Part shown: positions 57,401-64,000 of the stretch, one piece after another
Numbering within the stretch: position 1 is the stretch's first letter
Layout of the letters: each line of letters starts with the position of its first letter
DNA from: Paragorgia papillata
Taxonomy: Eukaryota; Cnidaria; Anthozoa; Scleralcyonacea; Coralliidae
Assembly: GCA_035771165.1 (NCBI GenBank)
Contig: JAWNZC010000445.1
Span: 3,955,501-4,019,500 of the forward strand
Direction of reading: 5' to 3'
Length of the DNA stretch: 64,000 bases
Notes under the pieces: generated by a model
Told to the model about the DNA's origin: nothing
The model's input: only the letters and a program-made list of their open reading frames with translations
Database searches by the model: none
Position numbers and translations under genes: made by a program

Positions 57401-60400
57401 TAAGGGGTGCGGTACAGGTACGTGTAATGAGTAATGAGTAATGATTTATTTAACGTCGTAAACACAGGATGTGGTCGCCCAATCATCCGAGCCAGAGGCT
57501 CATGTTAAAGTGCACGACACAAGACCTAACGTGTTGATTTTACGGAGGGAGGAAAACCGCAGAACCCTGCGAAAAACCCTCGAAGCACAGGAGAGACCAA
57601 CTAAACTCTACTCACATGAAATTCAAAGTTCGAGAATTCAGATCAGAATTCAGAATTCAGATTAATTATGATCATTCATTATGTTATAGTTTGTCAACCT
57701 GTGTCTTCAGAAGGAACCTGATAATCGGTAAGTTGCAAGCCTCTTTAGTATGCCTATGCGACGCATGTTATTTACCCTGGGCTTATGTAGCAATTTTTTT
57801 ATGTCTTAGCGATGAAAATGTTCCAAATATTGCAGGTTAAACATTTTATTTTTTTGGTATCTTGATAAATCGTGACACCTATATATTGTCATTGTCAGTA
57901 TTATCATCGTCGTCGTCATTGTGATCATGATAATCATTGTGATCATTATCATTATGATCATCATTGTGATCATTATCATTATGATCATCATCGTGATCAT
58001 TATCATCATCACCGTCATCATGATGATCATCATTCATTATCATCATCAATGTTATCATCATCATCATTAACAACAGCAGTAGCACCACCACCATCCCCAT
58101 TTGTTACTGTGCGAAAACAAGGTAACTTAAGTGTCACTCGTCGTAACAAGAGCAAGACACAATGAAATAAAAGTAGCGTGCTGCGTAGGCAGTGTTGAAA
58201 CACAAATCGAAATATAGTAAGGTTGCATATACTGCCGAAACAGGGAACGTAGACGTCTAACGTTTCGAGCGAAGGTCCTTCCTTCGCCAGAGGCCTAGAC
58301 TTTACATTCCCTATTTCGGCAGTATATCCAACCTTACTATATTTCAAGACAATGGTTGACTGGAATATAATTATATAGAGAACATATTTATCTAATTCTC
58401 TTATTTCTTTTCTCTTGATAGGCCTTCTGCTAGTGGTCTGTTAACTCACTCATTTATTAAACAAGTTAGTATAAAACTTTGAAGTTCTGTTTTTTCATGT
58501 GTTACGTTAGACTTTCTCAAAGTCCTTTTCAAACATTTTTTACCTTTCGGTTCCTCGTTGAAAAGGACTTTTCCCACCTGCAGCGCGCCAAAATTCACCG
58601 GTGAATTTTTCGACCGGTGACGTAATTCGGGAAGTAATTATATTCAGGCTAAATTGCTATGCAAGTGCTATCTTTGGAAGTTGGAGTTAAACAGACTCTT
58701 GAAAACGTTTTAGTAAGGGTAGAACCACTTTCCATTGCATGTACGACAACCCGAAACACGTCAAAACAGGGCGATGTACATTTCAGCGATTTCCCGCTAG
58801 AATATTTAATTAGATTCAAAAACCTGCAAGCGAAACAAGTCCGTCTCTTTCCTCCCGCTTTTCCCCTCAACCGCCTTTCCACCCGCCCGCAAAAACTAGC
58901 ACTAAGAGGCGGACTTGGAGCAAGTCTAGTGTTACGTTTGTATTTGGACTCTTAAATAACAGTATAAAAGTTCAGAACTTCCATCTTCATGTAGTTTTTA
59001 ATTAATACAGACAAAACTTAAGTATAATAAATAGAATATTAGCATTTCAAAGTACCTACCCTGTTTCACAACCTCGTACCCAAGGCATTTCGCCTCCCAA
59101 CATGGAGGCAAAATGCCCTGGGTACGAGGTTGTCTGTTTCATACCATTGACTCTGATAACAGTGTTTACTGTAAGTAATAGCATAAACTGAAAAGAGGTG
59201 TATTAGCTACTAAACGTCCCGCTCGATGAGGGTCATTTAGTTAGTCATGTTTGTGGGAATTTCTTTTGTTGTCACGTCCGTTGACGTCAAACCGGGAATG
59301 ATTAGTTCTGATCAGACCTGGTTTGACATCAATGGAGGTAGGATTAGTAAAAATGAATTTTAATGAGGTATATTTAACACTTATTGACTGGGACCGAGGG
59401 AAACAGGATGTTTTGTGGCCCCGAGACCACCGTTGTTACCCAAGGCAAAGCCGAGGGTAACAACGAGCGGTCGAGGGGCCACAAAACATACTGTTTGCCG
59501 AAGGTCCCAGTCAATAAGTATTTTATTATATACCAAGTGTCAAAGAAAACAAAAAAAGAAAGACGTCAAATCACTGAAGTAAATATAATGAAACGAACCG
59601 TCTCTTTTTCTGGTGTTGGCGTATAATTGTCGAAGAAGCTTGTTGAGTTGTACTTTAGTAAGATTTTCAAACTCGGCGGCAAGACGCAAGAAAACACGAA
59701 CTTTGACACTTGGTATATAATAATAGTTGTTAATGGACCTGTGAGAACAAAAGAAATTCCCGAAAACATGATATTACTAAATTTAAATCTATCCTCTAAC
59801 TGACTCTGATCGTAATGTTGATTTTAATTTTAATCTTGAAGGCAAAGAAAAAAATAAAGGAGACTTTACCAGAACTGTTAATGCCGCTGTTGCCCTCAAC
59901 CTTTGATGCAAATGGTTGGTATTTTATTTTACTTAATCTATGTATTTTGTTTACATTAGTAATAGTGTATGACCCAGACGGTTTGTTGGTACCACTCTAG
60001 GGGACAAAGGGTCAGCATACATTTTTGAAAAGGTCCTTTATTCGTATAGTAAATGAATATGTGTGATAGCATCATTTTTCAGAAAAATCAGTTTAGCATA
60101 TTATTTTGCCTTTTGCCGCCATGTTAGATAAATATAAATTCTATTTTTCGATCTATTTAGGGTCTAGAATTTTTTTTGCAAAATATGGACAAAAATGACT
60201 CCTTTTTTGTTGCACTGTGGGTATGATGTTTCTTAAACCCTAAGAAGGTTTAATATATATATTAAAGTATTATTTAAGAAATAGAAAACATTTTCCGTGT
60301 TTCCATAGAGTTATAGAAACACGAGTGGAAGTTCGGGAGAACGAGAAATTGTAGTGGGAACACGAGCCCGCAACGAGAAATTGTAGTGGGAACACGAGCC

Positions 60401-61364
60401 CGCAGGGCGAGTGTTTCCACGCTATTTCGAGTTCTCCCAAACTTCCACAAGTGTTTCTATAACTCTATGGGAACACGGAAAAAATGTTTTCTATTTCCTT
60501 TATAAAATAACCTGTCGAAAATAGGTATAGAACGTAAAAATAATCACTGCATCAAAGCGTAAATTCTCCTTACTCTTCATAATTGCGTACGATGGCGTAT
60601 AATGGCGTGGCGTGGACCTTGCCGTGTTTCCATAAAGTTATAGAAACACGGCTTTCAACCAATCGTCGCGCTTGTTTTCAAAATGTTATTTCATAAAAAC
60701 GTTTAGTAGAATAAAACAAATTTGAAATAGCGATGTAATGGCATTTCTAGCTCTCATGCTGGAAAACTGCCTGTTGGGGTTAGGTTTAGAAAACTGTATA
60801 TCCATTTCCCCCCCGAAAATGACACATCTGGAAATGCTTTCATCCAAAAATGTGAACCAGAGATGTTGACCTACAATAACATCACCATGAGCTTTAATTA
60901 GCCTTTGTCCCCCCAAGTGGTACTAATCGATCAATTTTGGGATGCTGCATGCTCATGCACTGTAATGAATTACACATTCCTAGCAGCAGCCAAATAACAC
61001 GTTTATTGAAGAAAACACATGCAGAGAAACCTTTGAATGGGCAAGAACAACTAAGTTCATTGGCGTAGTAAGTTTGAAAAATAACGTTGTCTAAGGTCGC
61101 CTTTCATATCGCGTGGTATATTCGTATAACTATTTTAGTAGCGTCAGCAGTTTTTTGAGTTTTGTCGCAAAACTCCAAAAACTGCTGACGCTACTAAAAT
61201 AGTTATACCAATATACCACGCGATATGAAAACTCGCGCGATAATTACGTAATGATGTTGAAACTCTTTTTCCCCCTCCCTTTTCTAGAAATTGAGGTTGA
61301 CACAACTATGGCAAGTATAACAGAGTCTTTCGATCAATTAACTGTTGAATCATGGAACTTTTAG
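48249..61364 (+). CDS. STRAD: STE20-related adaptor (STRAD) pseudokinase; 5' end not found
   Basis: Twelve exons join in phase to 407 codons: 48249-48326, 50371-50467, 50938-51059, 51603-51711, 52608-52731, 53206-53377, 54264-54368, 56244-56429, 57690-57727, 58422-58464, 59842-59914, 61288-61364. STRAD binds LKB1 and MO25, activating LKB1 and so AMPK-related kinases. Pseudokinase landmarks: IGTGFHDL (58-65, Gly-loop), IVIKK (80-84), [11 protein letters not shown] (110-120), [13 protein letters not shown] (173-185, in place of HRD), LSGLRE (194-199, in place of DFG, so the metal-binding Asp is lost), [44 protein letters not shown]. Human STRADs are about 420-430 residues, so only a few N-terminal residues are missing, presumably in an upstream exon. 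[11 protein letters not shown] resembles the STRADB N terminus. The C terminus is ESWNF. AATAAA lies 27 bp after the stop. Confidence 0.93.
48836..49068 (-). repeat. tRNA-derived SINE
   Basis: On the - strand it begins GGTGGCACAGTGGTTAGTAC (A box) and has CCGGGTTCGATTCCTG (B box) about 45 bp on: a clear tRNA-derived head. The body contains CCGGAGTACCCGGAGGAAAC read from the other strand, a core widely seen in metazoan SINEs. It lies in STRAD intron 1. Confidence 0.7.
49069..49206. repeat. (TA)n-rich microsatellite
   Basis: TATATAA/ATATTATA array immediately after the SINE head. Confidence 0.85.
49415..49560. mobile_element. Mariner-like MITE with TTTGCATATAAGC motif
   Basis: TA at both flanks (49413-49414, 49561-49562); ends CAGTCGTTGCCACTTATATG and a matching inverted CATATAAGTGCATGGGGGTG ACTG. 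TTTGCATATAAGC recurs inside. 146 bp. Confidence 0.8.
49753..50063. mobile_element. TA-flanked MITE with TTACCCGCAC motif
   Basis: TA at 49751-49752 and 50064-50065. Ends pair as CATATTT...TTCTGGGCGATAACCCGC and GCGGGTTATCACCCAGAAAATATG (four extra bases in the left arm). TTACCCGCAC/GATAACCC motifs iterate inside. 311 bp, STRAD intron 1. Confidence 0.75.
51113..51500. repeat. (CAGA)n microsatellite with CCTGCTA interruptions
   Basis: Long tetranucleotide array in which CAGACCTGCTA or CAGATCTGCTA recurs about seven times, giving a higher-order unit. In STRAD intron 3. Confidence 0.95.
52424..52552. mobile_element. Relative of the CCATATAATAAA foldback MITE
   Basis: Starts GCCATATAATAAATTCCTTA and ends GGTTAATAAGTCTTTAGTA; matches 30428-30575 at both ends. 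In STRAD intron 4. Confidence 0.55.
53816..54095. mobile_element. Foldback element made of three hairpin units
   Basis: Outer arms TTCATAAACTCGTG ... GTTTTACCAGGGG and CCCCCTGGTAAAACACTCAC ... GTTTATGAA. Inside, AACACTCGAGAACAA-type and ...CTCGTGTTTG-type segments alternate three times, each pair forming its own hairpin. STRAD intron 6. Confidence 0.7.
54649..54833. mobile_element. Foldback element, arms about 75 bp
   Basis: Near-perfect palindrome: AAATAGATTCCATTTTTCCG, then GATGCACAGATGACGTCACA and ACGTGGTAAGAACA, repeated inverted around a 40-bp loop. STRAD intron 7. Confidence 0.85.
55323..56113. mobile_element. Outer TIR element in STRAD intron 7
   Basis: Left end CTATATATAACTGGACTGCG and right end CCGCAGTCCAGTTATATAG pair, followed inward by GGCGCCATCTTGTT / AACAAGATGGCG. 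A complete Harbinger-like MITE is nested inside. It ends about 130 bp before STRAD exon 8. Confidence 0.7.
55390..55614. mobile_element. Harbinger-like MITE, TSD TAA
   Basis: Arms of about 45 bp (AGCCCTAATCAAACGAGAAC...) are near-perfect inverted repeats, flanked by TAA on both sides (55387-55389, 55615-55617). 3-bp TAA duplication fits PIF/Harbinger. Confidence 0.8.
56472..56549. repeat. (AAAC)n microsatellite
   Basis: About 18 copies of AAAC 43 bp after the donor of STRAD exon 8. Confidence 0.95.
56590..57200. repeat. Minisatellite, about 58-bp unit
   Basis: GGGTAAGGGGTACGTGTAG, then AGCTATAGTATGCGTGTTCA and GGTACGTGTAGGAATA repeat about six times between 56690 and 57010, with more diverged copies to 57200. 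Confidence 0.85.
57209..57362. mobile_element. Mariner-like MITE, CAATCTTGGACAA ends
   Basis: TA at both flanks (57207-57208, 57363-57364); ends CAATCTTGGACAATAATGTT and its imperfect inverse. 154 bp, inserted in the minisatellite, whose sequence resumes on the right. Confidence 0.8.
57893..58065. repeat. ATCATTGTGATC-rich microsatellite
   Basis: Imperfect ATC/ATTGTGATC array between STRAD exons 9 and 10. Confidence 0.9.
58210..58344. repeat. Inverted pair of SINE tails
   Basis: AAATATAGTAAGGTTGCATA ... CGAAACAGGGAACGTAGACG and its inverse. Each arm matches the tail of the SINE at 32950-33196. Confidence 0.75.
58508..58928. mobile_element. Mutator-like MITE, 9-bp TSD GTGTTACGT
   Basis: TIRs TAGACTTTCTCAAAGTCC and GGACTTGGAGCAAGTCTA (two mismatches in 18); GTGTTACGT flanks both ends (58499-58507, 58929-58937). 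421 bp, GC-rich centre with chance frames on both strands. STRAD intron 10. Confidence 0.85.
59068..59132. repeat. Hairpin, CAACCTCGTACCC family
   Basis: CAACCTCGTACCCAAGGCAT and its near-perfect inverse ending GGGTACGAGGTTG. Related to the AACCTCGTTCC pieces near 4013 and 4500. Confidence 0.7.
59368..59517. repeat. Foldback repeat, arms about 60 bp
   Basis: TTAACACTTATTGACTGGGA ... GTTTTGTGGCCCCGAGACC pairs with GGTCGAGGGGCCACAAAAC ... TCCCAGTCAATAAGTATTTT. STRAD intron 10. Confidence 0.75.
59522..59727. mobile_element. TIR element, TATACCAAGTGTCAAAG ends
   Basis: TTATTATATACCAAGTGTCA and its inverse TGACACTTGGTATATAATAA bracket 200 bp of non-coding DNA just left of STRAD exon 11. Confidence 0.7.
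59984..60926. mobile_element. TIR element in STRAD intron 11
   Basis: GGTACCACTCTAGGGGACAA at the left and TTGTCCCCCCAAGTGGTAC at the right are imperfect TIRs. A strong foldback lies inside (60280-60497): AAAACATTTTCCGTGTTTCC ... TATAGAAACACG and its inverse, with a tandem 35-bp repeat (AACGAGAAATTGTAGTGGGA...) at its centre. Confidence 0.65.
61102..61229. repeat. Near-perfect palindrome, arms about 55 bp
   Basis: TTTCATATCGCGTGGTATAT, then AGTAGCGTCAGCAGTTTTTT, repeated inverted with a loop under 15 bp, 60 bp before the last STRAD exon. Confidence 0.85.
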
Positions 61365-61390
61365 ACTGCATGTGTGCACTCAACCATATA

Positions 61391-61396
61391 AATAAA
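61391..61396 (+). promoter_or_regulatory. STRAD: Polyadenylation signal of STRAD
   Basis: Canonical AATAAA 27 bp after the TAG stop; implies a very short 3' UTR if used. Confidence 0.6.
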
Positions 61397-61399
61397 CAT

Positions 61400-62030
61400 C
61401 CGTTTAGAGTAATATAGTGAACGATATTTGCCACTCGTGCTATGAAGCGCAAATTATAAAATAGGAAGTGATGTGACGGGTCAGGACTCAGGAAATTTAG
61501 TCGTGTACGCCAGACCCAGGAAAATGTCGATAATCAGTCCATGTCCAATATGCACCGATTCCTGGGTTAGCATCAGGGTTTGTGTTGGGATCAGGCTTAC
61601 ATGACTAACCAGGTGCTTCAGTGGATCTGAAGTAGCGTCTATGGGTCTACGTTGAAATTGAATTGAAAAATAAATTTTGTATTTATTACAAAACGAAATT
61701 GTAGAAGCAATAGTAATCGAGTTTTCCTTGTTGGCAAAACCGAGGCTTTTTCTTTGCAACTTAATTAAGGCAAAAACATGCCAAAATGGCATTGACGTTT
61801 ATCTTCCGTGTAGCCTGAGCCATGCACCAGTGATTTAATAATATAGTCATATGGTTGCAGAATAACCAAACAGAAGCCACACCTGGATTCTAGGTGCATT
61901 GACGTCATCAGCTGATCTCGTGCCCAGATCTCTCTTGTCATCAGTATGAAATTTTTGCAGTCTCCGTGTAGCAGACGCTTCTAATTGGGGAGAGGGAACG
62001 AGCTCAAAGTACGCGGCTGCTTTCGCAAGC
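61400..62030. other. Intergenic, no gene recognised
   Basis: A - strand frame at 61481-61792 has no domain. The sequence around 61960-62000 (AGACGCTTCTAATTGGGGAG) looks like the end of a dispersed repeat. Confidence 0.35.
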
Positions 62031-62189
62031 TATAGATGGAATAGAGAAGCTTGAAGATCATGAGCAGAAACTTATACATGAACAAGGACCATAACAGAAC
62101 CAGTTTCAGACAAGGTACTGATTGGATTAGTGAAGTTGTTGTAGCACCTAAACTCAGAATCCCGAAGGAAGTCAAAGAAAGACACGCAG

Positions 62190-62310
62190 TTTCAACAGTA
62201 TGGAATAGAAGAGCTAATGGAAAATATGAGAGCCGCAAGATATAGCGAGGTTGATCTAAATACGGGAGCTCAGCTCCGACAGGAGTTATCAACATGTATG
62301 GATGGACATT
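62190..62310 (+). CDS. Possible exon of unknown gene
   Basis: An open + strand frame reads QYGIEELMENMRAARYSEVD then LNTGAQLRQELSTCMDGH and runs into a consensus donor (ACATT|GTAAGT at 62310-62311). AG-type acceptors are available at 62190 and 62199. Composition looks protein-like, but no family is recognised and no neighbouring exon was found. It could be a captured or decayed exon. Confidence 0.2.
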
Positions 62311-62410
62311 GTAAGTCAAAATACAAGCCACAAGTGAAAAATTATACTAAAAAGCTAAAAAAAAAAATCTTCTCAGTTTGTTTTGTCTGCAATCTTATCA
62401 CCTGGTGCAT

Positions 62411-62669
62411 TTGAAACTCTCTCAATGAGTTACGCTTAGTCTGGTCTTGTCTTGTCTGGGGTTTTTTTCTGTTGGTTTTATACTTTTATCTCACGCACAT
62501 GCAGTGAAGCCTGCTCACTCCAGTAAGCCACATTAGTAGTGCAGTGATTAAAATTAAATATATTGCAAGTTTTATGCAGTTTTAATACAATTGTGTACAC
62601 GATTTCAGATAAAACATCTCATTTATTATCGTTTTTGTGGACTAATTACTATATATGTTAATTAGATGA
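62411..62669. other. No gene seen
   Basis: AT-rich non-coding sequence. Confidence 0.4.
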
Positions 62670-62965
62670 GAGGGTCCACAATAGGACAAAGGTTTATCGG
62701 GACGCGGGATAACAATTATTTTGATAACGAAAAACGGGATACAAGAGAGAAAATAGTCGGGATTCGGGATTTCAAAAAAAGATGAGAAATGAGATTTAGA
62801 AATATTTGCTGTCGTGATTCGGGATATAAGGAGAATTGAACTATGGGATTCGGAATTTTTAAATAACGAAGACCTTGGTCGGGATTGGATCAGCTAACCA
62901 AACTTGTCGGGATATACGGGTAGCAAATAATCGAGCGGGACTCGGGGCTTATATTGTGGACCCTC
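62670..62965. mobile_element. TIR element with iterated CGGGAT motif
   Basis: TIRs GAGGGTCCACAATA and TATTGTGGACCCTC are perfect over 14 bp. CGGGATTCGGGAT-type motifs recur about ten times inside in one orientation. ATG lies next to each end but a longer duplication is not clear. Confidence 0.75.
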
Positions 62966-62969
62966 ATGT

Positions 62970-63260
62970 AACATTTACTACAGTAGATAGATCTATAACC
63001 TAAATTCAATCACAGAAGTACTGTAAACGACATTAATTATATACTTGTTCAATCAATGGGATTCAATTATTAATATATATGTCTTTATTGGTGAGCAATC
63101 ACTTATATATAGTGCACTACCTGCATGTATATGCAACTGTTATTAAGTTTCATTTAGTTATCTAAATACAAGATTTTAGCATACTTTTTTGTAGCTAAGA
63201 TACATGCAGTAAATGTCTAAGGATTACTGTCAGGACATGCGAGCCATCGGGTAATCAAAA
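62970..63260. other. Presumed 3' UTR of the - strand repeat gene
   Basis: AT-rich and without other structure apart from a - strand AATAAA at 63084-63089. Confidence 0.4.
63084..63089 (-). promoter_or_regulatory. Candidate polyadenylation signal
   Basis: AATAAA on the - strand about 170 bp after the stop of the Cys-rich repeat gene. Confidence 0.4.
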
Positions 63261-63917
63261 TTAGAAACCCACGAGGTTGAGTGCTGCAGACAGGGTGAAT
63301 GCTCCCAAACCAAGGACGGTGTAGCCAAGCACGGAGCGTACCATGGAATGGCTAGTTGTTCTTTGATGTAAACTCTCAACTGACGAGGATACACTTTTTA
63401 TATCCATACTTGGATTTCTATCTAAACTGCATTGGCTGCGTGAGCACTTTATACTTGGATTTCTATCTAAACTGCATTGGCTGCGTGAGCACTTTATACT
63501 TGGATTTCCACCAGAACTGCATTGGCTGTTTGAGCACTTTATACTCGGATTTCTATCTAAACTGCATTGGCTGCGTGAGCACTTTATACTCGGATTTTCA
63601 CCAGAACTGCATTGGCTGTTTGAGCACTTTATACTCGGATTTCTATCTAAACTGCATTGACTGTTTGAGCACTTTATACTCGGATTTCTATCTAAACTGC
63701 ATTGACTGCGTGAGCACTTTATACTCGGATTTCTATCTAAACTGCATTGGCTGCGTGAGCACTTTATACTCGGATTTTCACCAGAACTGCATTGGCTGTT
63801 TGAGCACTTTATACTCGGATTTTCACCAGAACTGCATTGGCTGTTTGAGCACTTTATACTCGGATTTTCACCACAACTGCATTGGCTGTTTGAGCTGTTT
63901 CTGCATCTGTGGGACTG
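63261..63917 (-). CDS. Last exon of a Cys-rich repeat protein with hydrophobic tail
   Basis: The - strand is open for 218 codons from a strong acceptor (TTCTTTTCTTTCTCAATATA then CGTCTAG|CAG at 63918) to TAA at 63261. It encodes about eleven tandem 15-residue units of the form IKCSRSQCSLDRNPS or IKCSNSQCSSGENPS, two cysteines each (spacing C-x4-C-x9), then SMDIKSVSSSVESLHQRTTS, and finally a hydrophobic end VLGYTVLGLGAFTLSAALNL plus VGF and the stop. No basic or cytoplasmic residues follow, which fits a GPI-anchor signal; a plain membrane anchor is the alternative. Upstream exons lie beyond the window. The opposite strand is also open by chance because 45 is divisible by 3. No family is recognised; it is probably a surface or extracellular protein. 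Unit-to-unit variation shows two main variants (LDR and SGE) interleaved. Confidence 0.6.
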   Translation of the reverse strand, partial: QSHRCRNSSNSQCSCGENPSIKCSNSQCSSGENPSIKCSNSQCSSGENPSIKCSRSQCSLDRNPSIKCSRSQCSLDRNPSIKCSNSQCSLDRNPSIKCSNSQCSSGENPSIKCSRSQCSLDRNPSIKCSNSQCSSGGNPSIKCSRSQCSLDRNPSIKCSRSQCSLDRNPSMDIKSVSSSVESLHQRTTSHSMVRSVLGYTVLGLGAFTLSAALNLVGF

Positions 63918-64000
63918 CTAGACGTATATTGAGAAAGAAAAGAACACTGTATATAAGTAATTTACTCAGGCCTAACAGCTAACTGAGATGATTATCACAG

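Noticed and set aside
57806..58100. Met/Ile- and Asp/His-rich frames
   Set aside because: Translations of the ATC-rich microsatellite.
58649..58955. Frames on both strands within the 58508-58928 element
   Set aside because: No domain; GC-rich MITE interior gives chance open frames.
28938..61364. Operon-like or functional pairing of EIF4B and STRAD
   Set aside because: Seven kb of repeats and separate gene structures lie between them; same orientation alone is not evidence.
63404..63895. CRISPR-like array of regular 45-bp repeats
   Set aside because: Units are contiguous with no spacers, and the DNA is eukaryotic.
63356..63982. 208-codon + strand frame over the 45-bp repeat
   Set aside because: It is the complement of the - strand exon. 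It has no acceptor, no domain and only a chance start, whereas the - strand has a splice acceptor, linker, hydrophobic tail and stop.

Overview
The window is animal nuclear DNA, AT-rich and crowded with mobile elements. Two split, conserved host genes lie on the + strand: EIF4B (28938-41214) and a STRAD pseudokinase gene (48249-61364). A third host gene ends on the - strand at the right edge (63261-63917). Introns of both complete genes have GT/AG ends. The element mix (piggyBac, Mutator-type, THAP/P-like and hAT transposases, plus very many TIR and foldback elements) suggests a cnidarian, probably an anthozoan. That assignment is an inference; no species is claimed.

Left third (1-28.5 kb): no intact host gene. 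On the - strand this is a graveyard of transposases: a truncated THAP/P-like gene (1620-2908); a piggyBac-like gene split in two (3096-4011 and 6671-7290) by a 2.66-kb insertion with an 8-bp target duplication; three Mutator-type copies (7291-8541, 8745-9625, 11692-15215); a second piggyBac fragment (18689-19170); and a nearly full-length hAT gene of ZMYM/TTF type (24649-27478, terminus near 28541). Mutator copy C is itself split by a mariner-like MITE and by a 1767-bp Mutator-like element carrying a PHD finger. Between 21.5 and 24 kb lie nested inverted repeats.

Middle (28.9-41.2 kb): EIF4B can be reconstructed in ten in-phase exons (765 aa), with an RRM, a long DRYG-type repeat exon and an acidic tail. 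Its introns hold several hAT MITEs with exact 8-bp duplications, an 870-bp microsatellite and an inverted pair of tRNA-derived SINEs.

Right (41.2-64 kb): a 7-kb block of hAT, LINE and inverted-repeat debris separates EIF4B from STRAD. STRAD is recovered in twelve in-phase exons (407 aa; only the first few residues are missing). It ends in Trp-Asn-Phe where the mammalian proteins have the MO25-binding Trp-Glu-Phe. Its introns are full of foldback elements. At the right edge the - strand encodes the last exon of an unrecognised protein with 15-residue cysteine repeats and a hydrophobic C-terminal tail that could be a GPI-anchor signal or a membrane anchor.

Functionally, EIF4B acts in cap-dependent translation initiation and STRAD in the LKB1-MO25-AMPK branch; their adjacency looks like ordinary synteny. 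The most informative content is the element-into-element insertions, where duplicated target sites and restored reading frames give the order of events directly.
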